In this document: piece by piece, positions 57,499 to 64,000 of the stretch | Position numbering within the stretch: position 1 is the first letter of the stretch | Layout of the letters: each line of letters begins with the position of its first letter | DNA from: Sesamum alatum | Taxonomy: Eukaryota; Streptophyta; Magnoliopsida; Lamiales; Pedaliaceae | Reading direction: 5' to 3' | Assembly: GCA_034509735.1 (NCBI GenBank) | Contig: JACGWO010000006.1 | Coordinates: 7,393,001 to 7,457,000, forward strand | DNA: 64,000 nt | Notes under the pieces: generated by a model | Seen by the model: only the letters and a program-made list of their open reading frames with translations | The model's database searches: none | Told to the model about the DNA's origin: nothing | Made by a program: the position numbers and the translations under genes

Positions 57499-58318
57499 TA
57501 CAACTATTTCACCTTGTTTGAGACTTTGTACATATAGAATTTGAACTGCCTGCCTGTTGTTATATTAAAAAGGCTAAACTTCAAGGAGGATATATTCCGT
57601 TAAGCGTACAAATAAATGGAAAGCTTGCACGTTTGCCTGTTATTTTTAGCTGATGGAAAGACGAGGACTCAAGGAAAATATGCCTCATATCCTGAGAATT
57701 TAGCTCGATCACTATAATTATTGATTAATCTCATTTTATTTTATATGTTATTTGATTTGAGGTATTGTATGTAGAAATAATATAATATAGTGTTTGGTTG
57801 AAGGGATTATAAAGTATAATTAAATGTAAGAAGACCATTCATGGTATTTTCCTTTAAATTATTTACATTTTTATATTGTAGTTTGTAATTATTACAAATG
57901 AGAGAGAGGGGGAAGGGTAAATGACAAAAATAATAATTATTATAATAATATTAATTTATAATAATTTGTGGGATTGTGTATCCAACTCATAGATGAGATC
58001 CATTATCCTGTGAATTTTGATGAATAAGACTTGGGTCTATTAATGTCGGACTCTAATAATGTGAACTAAATTTGTGATTAGACGTAATAAGTAATTTTAT
58101 TATATTTAATGACACGAACGGCCCATTTATAATGGAAAGTAGTCTTATATGAGGTGTTATGGTTTTTTTTGAACAAAAAACAAAGCATTTTATTTATGTA
58201 CTACTGCAGCCATTTGAGAAATTCTTTCATCGCGGGCCAAAGTCCACAATACTATTAAGTGAAGATTCTAAAGAGAAATTGTGTGCTTACTCACTCAATT
58301 GCTAAGTTATAATATTAG
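57499..58318 (+). other. 3' flank of aminopeptidase and spacer
   Basis: The first 100-150 bp is the likely 3' untranslated region. The rest is AT-rich spacer with no gene. Confidence 0.45.
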
Positions 58319-58327
58319 TTATTTATT

Positions 58328-59184
58328 GGGATAATTACACTCTCCTCCCTTGAAATTTGGTGTAATTACACGTAGATTCCTTGTAGTTTGAGAAATTACA
58401 CTTAGTTACCTTACTTTTGTTTTCATCCAACAAATAGATCCTCCAATTAATAAAATTGATAAAATTTGCTGACATCAGCAAAAAAGTTGAATAAAAATCT
58501 ATTTTTGCCCTTGATTGATTTATTGTAAGTCAAAAAAATATTCTTTTGACCAAACTATTGTTATACATTTCACCCACTTATGCATGTGAGTTTGTACTTA
58601 TATAAGAGTAAATAATGTAATATATTCAATAAATTAAAATACAAGAGTAAATAGTGTAATATATTTAATAAATTGCTAGTTTTACCATTAAAGTATAATT
58701 ATATTAAATAATTATTAATTAATAAATAAATTTAGATCGGTAAAAATAAATTTAGCTCTTAACGTATATATACTATATTATATAATTTAACTAAATATTC
58801 TAGAAGACATATATTATGATAACTCGATCATAACGATCATATCACTGTGATAACATAAATATAGTATTTATATCTCTTGTGATATTTTAATAATAGCAAA
58901 AAATATTTTCTTGCGGTTTTGTCTTTTTAGTCTAAGATATTTGTGTTCATTTCGATACATTTCTATACATATAAGGGAATTTTGTATTTTTAGTTTTTCA
59001 ATTTTTCATGTTTCTTTTTTTTTTTCCCCTTAGCCACTTAGTATGGGTATAAAGGTAAATTAATCACTTTTATTAGGGGGTCTTGATATCTTTTATAATT
59101 AGGGGTACTAGGTATAATTTCTCAAACCACAGGGGTCTACGTGTAATTACACCAAACCTCAGGGGAGGGGAGTGTAATTATCCC
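58328..59184. mobile_element. Non-autonomous TIR element with 9-bp target duplication
   Basis: Starts GGGATAATTACACTCTCCTC and ends GAGTGTAATTATCCC, with inverted similarity over about 80-100 bp (GTGTAATTACACG, TTTGAGAAATTACAC and their complements). A perfect 9-bp direct repeat TTATTTATT flanks it (58319-58327 and 59185-59193). A 9-bp duplication points to the Mutator-like superfamily. Length 857 bp, AT-rich, no transposase. Confidence 0.85.
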
Positions 59185-59193
59185 TTATTTATT

Positions 59194-59630
59194 CTTAAAC
59201 AAAATAATCTCAACTAAGCCAATTTGAAAGTATAACCAAGCGATGAAGCAAGTGAACAAAACAAATTCTTCCATTTCTTTCTTTTTTGAAGTGGGAATAT
59301 CACTAAGCGGCTACAATAAGTCTAGGAATTATAGCAAAAAGAATCGGGATTGAAAACATACTAGGGTGTTCAATGCTTTACGTGAGACACCGAGACCTGA
59401 TAACTGTCAGCGATTGTGGATAGCTAAAAAATTTGTACTAATGCAAAATTGGTGGATCCATTCTTTAGCTTGGAGCCAGATTGTCAGGCAGAATGTTGTG
59501 ATTTAAACCTATAATAACCACTATCTAGTTGGGAATTTGAATTATGTTTTGTCTCATATTATTCAATATGGTTATTTTTAGACATAATTTATTTGATGTT
59601 GATTGAGATGGTGAAGACCAGGTGGACTTG
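59194..59630. other. AT-rich spacer
   Basis: No gene or repeat recognised between the two inverted-repeat elements. Confidence 0.4.
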
Positions 59631-59783
59631 GCTGTGTATCAAGTTGGATTAAAATATACTTTTCGTTATGTTTCTTTTGCATTTTGGTATTTACTTCTTT
59701 ATCATTCATGGTCCTGTAATTTTTTAATTTTTCGCGATTTTGGTCCTTCAGTTGCCGATGTTTGCAAATATTGCCGGAGTTTT

Positions 59784-59831
<48 letters not shown>

Positions 59832-60155
59832 GGGGCTTTTGTCCATTAGTCAATTTAATGGACCAAAATTATGAAAAATTATAAGTTACAGGAAAGATAA
59901 AAGACTAAAACGCCAAAATATAAAAGATAGAAGACGAAAAGTTGGTCCCATGCCGGTAGTAATTTGATTAATGAGAACAAAAGCCCCAAATTAAAAAAAA
60001 AATTCGGTAACATTTGCAAACTCCGGTGGTTGAAAGACTAAAATCGCAAAAAATTAAAAAGTTACAGGACCTATTTACTAACCTAGAAAGATAAAGAACT
60101 AAAATATCAAAAGGCAAAAAAATATAGGATGAAAAATGCATTTAAGCCGTATTAA
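59631..60155. mobile_element. Fold-back (inverted-repeat) element with T40 run
   Basis: The left arm (about 59635-59865) and right arm (about 59935-60150) are reverse complements with mismatches. Paired phrases include TTTGCAAATATTGCCGGAGT against CATTTGCAAACTCCGGTGG, TTTGGGGCTTTTGTCC against AAAAGCCCCAAATT, and GGTCCTGTAATTTTTTAATT against AAAAAGTTACAGGACC. A run of about 40 T (59786-59825) lies in the left arm. No coding sequence. Confidence 0.75.
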
Positions 60156-60628
60156 GTTTAACTTAGTATTTATTAAAGTTGGTTAGGTTATTAAGGTTAA
60201 TGTAGTTCAAGGCTATATGTTTCCATCTGTTATGCTTTCAACCATAGCAATACACCATCATCACACACTTTAGGACCCTATAGAATAGGAATTAAACCCA
60301 AAACAGAAAAAAAAAAAAGAAAAAAAAAAACGAAAAAACTCAAACAATATGAGCTCTGGGTCATATGGATTTTTATAGATAGAGTTAAAATTTGTTTTTA
60401 CATATTGACAAACATTTTTTTTTTGGCATACACACTTACATACACTTCTATATTTATATCTATATTATATATAAAAGTGTGAATCTCTCATGTGTTTGTT
60501 CCTCATTGTGAAAAGACATTCATACTCTTAATTAAGTTATATTTTTAATAATAAATAAAAATTAGTTATAAAAGAATAAAATTCTATCAAAGAAAGACTA
60601 TTTAAGAGTCCAAATGCCTCTAAACTAC
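60156..60628. other. AT-rich spacer before CACTA element
   Basis: A-rich simple sequence near 60305-60335; no gene. Confidence 0.4.
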
Positions 60629-60644
60629 CACTACAAAAAAATAC

Positions 60645-61290
60645 GGGAATAGGAACGGTAAGAGGTAACCGTTCCAGTTACCGTTCCACGTAGGAACGGT
60701 GATAGGAATTGTTATGGAACGGTAAACCGTTGCTAACGTCAGAGTCGTGGTAACAGAAATACAAATTAATAGGAACGGTACGACCGTTCCTACTAGAGTG
60801 CCAAACAAAGGGTGCCAATTTGTACACCTACAACCGTTCCTAAATGGGACCTGATATATTTTGGACCTCAATTTGGAACACATATGTGAGCTTTGGAACG
60901 GTAGGCGGACCGGGAAAGCTTACCGTTACAAGATATGTTCCAGAGGCCGTGTCAATTTTGGACCGGTTGGTCTACCGTTCCAACATGTAGTCCTACAGGA
61001 GGCCCTTTTACGCCATGGGAAAAAAATGTGAGGCAATAACCGTTCCAAATTACGGGTATATAGTAAGTGAAAGTGTGTTACAATGACCGGTCCAAAATGT
61101 AATCCAAATGGGAACGGTCAATATTTCTTGTGCCTGATACCGTCCCTAATATGCTCTAACGGCTATATTACAACGGTAACTTTTGCGTTCCTGTTACCCC
61201 TCCTGAGATCGTTCCTATAGCTGGAACAACGGCTATATTTTAACGGCTAGTTTCGTGGTCCAAATAGTAATCCAATGACCGTTCCAATGA
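60645..61290. repeat. CACTA subterminal motif array (GGAACGGT / ACCGTTCC)
   Basis: About a dozen or more copies of GGAACGGT and its complement ACCGTTCC, plus variants (GACCGGTCC, ACCGTTAC), in both orientations across about 650 bp. Such arrays bind the element's own DNA-binding protein (TNPA-like) in the En/Spm system. Here that function is inferred by position. Confidence 0.85.
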
Positions 61291-61544
61291 TTTCTATATA
61301 TATGTCCCCCTTCTTTGTCATTGTTCTCATACTTATTCTCCAACTCATTTTGTATTTGTAACTCCCCCCTTGATTATTTATACGGAAAATCGAACATATC
61401 AATTACCGAGCGCGAATTTTGGATTGATATTGATAGGTCTTTTGCTCAGGTAAGTATGCAAAAAATTCTATTATTTTTGCATATATATAATTTACTCTCG
61501 TCATTTAATTGTTGTTGTGAATTATATTATACGTAGGACCAATC

Positions 61545-62741
61545 ATGTTAAGACAGTTGAGGAAATGGATGTATGATCGAGACGTCCTGGGTGTGACGCT
61601 GGAGTTTGAGGATGGTGTTACAACATTTTTAAAATGGGCACAGTCTCAACGTACATATATGGACGGGGACAAGATTAAGTGTCCCTGCCGGAAGTGCAAA
61701 AACGAACGGTTCAAAACACCAGACGAGGTAAATTTTGATTTGTATATGAAAGGGTTTATGCCAGAGTATTACAATTGGACTTCGCATGGTGAGGAGAGGG
61801 TGCAGGAATACTTTGAAGCAATGACAGCGCCCCCTGTGCAGCATCAGCAAACGCCACCCGTTCAGGAGGAGGGTAGTTCGCATTGGGGTGATGCGGCTCA
61901 GATGGATTGGGCGCAGAGGATGGTATTCGATGCCGCCGGGCCGTCATTCTAGTCTTCGTACAACCAGGAGGGACCGACTAATGATGGTACTTGGTATTGT
62001 CCATCTGATGTGGGTCCTAGTTCATATTACGATTCGGGGCCCTATGATTATGTGTCTGGCTTGTTAGACCGCTTTTTTGATGTAGTTCATGCTGCAGACC
62101 AACCTTTGTGGAATGGCTGCACCACCTCTCAGTTGGCGTCAATTGCCTCTTTGGTGAATATCAAGGCCAAAGGGGGTTTTTCCGAGCATACATATGATCG
62201 TATATGCCAGTGGGCTGATACTGTAATGCCCCGCGATCACACTTTCCCCGCTGATTATTATAATACGAAGAAATTGATAAGAGAATTGGGTTTACCAGTT
62301 CAGAAGATTGATGCTTGCAAAAACGGTTGCATGTTGTATTGGAAGGACGATATTGATTTGGAATATTGCAAGTTCTGTGGAGACGCTAGGCACAAGCCCA
62401 CCAGGGACAGAAATCCTAAACGTAAGAAGTCCCCGTATGCAATTCTTAGGTATCTACCGATTACCCATCGGCTGCAAAGGTTGTATGCGTCAGAGGTCAC
62501 AACAGAGCATATGACTTGGCATGCGAGCCATCAGACGGAGGAAGGATCCATGTGTCATCTGTCGGATGCAGAGGCTTGGAAGCATTTTGACCGGACGTAT
62601 CCTGATTTTGCAGCTGAACCGAGGAATGTTAGACTTGGGTTGTGCACGGATGGGTTTGCACCGCACGGTCAGTATGGTAAAACTTACTCATGTTGGCCCG
62701 TGATACTTACACCGTACAATCTCCCACCGGAATGTGCATGA
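61545..62741 (+). pseudogene. CACTA TNP2 transposase, N-terminal part
   Basis: The N-terminal transposon-associated domain (RKWMYDRDVLG, then IKCPCRKCKNERF and DLYMKGFMPEYYNW) covers residues 5 to about 75. An in-frame TAG at 61950-61952 interrupts it. The same frame then continues from 62010 with LLDRFFDVVHAADQPLWNGC, CKNGCMLYWKDDIDLEYCKF and LRYLPITHRLQRLYAS, the start of the Transposase_21 domain, ending WPVILTPYNLPPE. A frameshift near 62733 ends the frame. Confidence 0.9.
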
Positions 62742-63911
62742 AGTCTGAGTATATGTTCCTAACGATGGTGATCCCTGGCCCATCGAAGCCCAAACGTCTT
62801 TCGATGTCTACTTGGAGCCGTTGATCGAGGAGTTGCAGAATTTATGGCATGTGAATGTACGTACGCACGATACTGCGACAAACCAGGCATTCATGATGCA
62901 TGCCGCATTGATGTGGACAGTGAACGACCTTCCTGCTTATGGTATGGCGTCTGGATGGAGTACCGCCGGTGTTATGGGGTGTCCAGTTTGTATGGAGGAC
63001 ACACGGGCATTCTATTTACAGCACGGTCGGAAGGCATGCTATTTTGACTGCCACAGGCAATTCCTACCACCGGGTCATCCTTATCGCAGGAACAAGAAAG
63101 CCTTCACTAAAAATCGAATAGAGAGAAGGTTGCACGTCCGAGGCTGACTGGAGAACAGATCCAAACCCGTGTCGATGCATTTAGTGTTGCTGTCGAACAA
63201 CCGTTGAGTGAACCAGAAGGCTACGGCGTCGACCATAAGTGGACGAAGAAAAGCATATTCTGGGAGCTTGAATACTGGGAGGCGCATCTGATACGACACA
63301 ATCTTGATGTCATGCATATTGAGAAGAATGTGTTCGATAATATATTCAATACTGTGATGGACATCAAGTGAAAAACAAAGGACAATCTGAATTAACGGAA
63401 GGATCTGAAGATCATATGTAATCGGCCGGAGCTTGAGGTGGACGAAAGGAGACCGAACGTGATGCCCAAGGCGGTATATACACTGACGAAGGAGCAAAAG
63501 AAGAAGATATATGAGTGGATTTGTTGTCTTAGGTTTCCTGATGGGTATGCCTCTAACTTGGCCCGTTGCGTCGACCTGAAGGAGTTGAGGATGCACGGCA
63601 TGAAGAGCCATGATTGTCATGTTTTCATGCAGAAATTGATTCCGGTTGCTTTCCGCGAAATGCTTCCAGAGCACGTGTGGGGGGCCTTGACAGAAGTCAG
63701 CCTTCTATTCCAGATCCTATGCTCAACAACACTAAACGTGGTCAAGGTAAAAGAATTGGAAGATAGTGTAGCCGTCATCATGTGCAATCTCGAGAAAATT
63801 TTTCCTCCTTCCTTTTTCGACTCAATGGAGCATCTAATTGTTCACCTTCCATATGAGGCGCGCGTTGGGGGCCCCGTGCAATACAGGTGGATGTATCCTT
63901 TGAAAGGTAAT
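62738..63911 (+). pseudogene. CACTA TNP2 transposase, C-terminal part and DUF4218
   Basis: It continues in other frames. CMKSEYMFLTMVIPGP is followed by YLEPLIEELQNLWHVNVRTHD (62812 onward) and VNDLPAYGMASGWSTAGVMGCPVC, then WELEYWEAHLIRHNLDVMHI and EKNVFDNIFNTVMDIK. A DUF4218-type domain follows (63438-63911: KEQKKKIYEWICCLRFPDGY, then SMEHLIVHLPYEARVGGPVQ). Stops near 63147, 63371 and 63394 and at least two frameshifts break it. A probable intron begins at 63912 (AAAG|GTAATT) and RFLRDLK-like coding resumes near 63983, though the junction is one base out of frame. Confidence 0.85.
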
Positions 63912-64000
63912 TAAATAATTAATACTGTTAAACATGTACTTATTATTTGCATTTTAATAAATTATCATATATATGAATAGATTCCTTCGCGATTTGAAGA

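Larger units (their letters stand above)
60629..64000 (+). mobile_element. CACTA (En/Spm) transposon, 5' part, runs off window
   Basis: Begins with the terminal sequence CACTACAAAAAAAT (60629), diagnostic for CACTA elements. It is followed by a dense subterminal repeat region and then a TNP2 transposase on the same strand. The 3' end lies beyond the window. The transposase is broken, so this copy is not autonomous as it stands. Confidence 0.9.

Noticed and set aside
1..64000. Gene cluster, operon-like module, defence island or toxin system
   Set aside because: Apart from two unrelated conserved host genes, all coding signals are transposon domains. Nothing in their arrangement suggests a joint function.

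Overview
This is nuclear DNA of a flowering plant, almost certainly a eudicot. The evidence is intron-rich genes with GT-AG splice sites, AT-rich spacers, and a dense set of plant transposons: Athila-like and chromovirus-like Ty3/gypsy, Ty1/copia, plant LINEs with a DUF4283 ORF1, CACTA, MITE-like and Mutator-like elements. I cannot place the species. Two conserved host genes stand out. One is a two-exon F-box plus LysM protein gene on the minus strand (31661 to 28984). The other is a 13-exon gene for a plastid-type Xaa-Pro aminopeptidase (M24B) on the plus strand (43236 to 57498). Both can be spliced in silico into uninterrupted proteins of about 271 and 698 residues. Nearly everything else is broken mobile DNA.

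Layout. 1-7784: decayed Athila-type gypsy element on the plus strand (RT/RNase H, integrase, downstream ATHILA ORF, polypurine tract, 3' LTR). It is split by a 2-kb solo-LTR-like insert (1724-3746). 7785-9600: minus-strand LINE (ORF1 and the start of the endonuclease) into which the Athila element appears to have inserted. 9900-10535: probable solo LTR. 10932-12228: 1.3-kb element with inverted arms of about 0.5 kb, each carrying a tRNA-like sequence. 12518-17356: copia element with both LTRs, PBS, PPT and all domains, but full of stops. 18700-25430: plus-strand LINE, split inside its RT by a second solo-LTR-like insert (21472-23458) and bracketed by two diverged direct copies of an AT-rich repeat. 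26.2-28.7 kb: MITE and another minus-strand LINE ORF1 remnant.

28.98-31.66 kb: F-box/LysM gene. 32.0-36.0 kb: MITE inside a minus-strand gypsy PR-RT remnant, then a third, reverse-oriented member of the solo-LTR family. 36.2-37.1 kb: MITE-like repeat. 37234-42301: minus-strand, gag-only LTR element (LARD-like) with a GC-rich degenerate repeat block and a near-perfect tandem duplication of about 506 bp. 43.2-57.5 kb: aminopeptidase gene, including one GC-AG intron. 58328-59184: terminal-inverted-repeat element with a perfect 9-bp target duplication. 59.6-60.15 kb: fold-back element. 60629 to the window end: 5' end of a CACTA transposon with a dense subterminal array and a broken TNP2 transposase.

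The genes do not form a pathway; the window is two housekeeping-type genes in a nested transposon landscape. I found no clear new biological system. The observations most worth following are a short palindromic module (ACACGGYCGTGT-like) recurring in unrelated retroelements, the tRNA-like sequences in the long-TIR element, and the gag-only LTR element with its odd GC-rich cargo.
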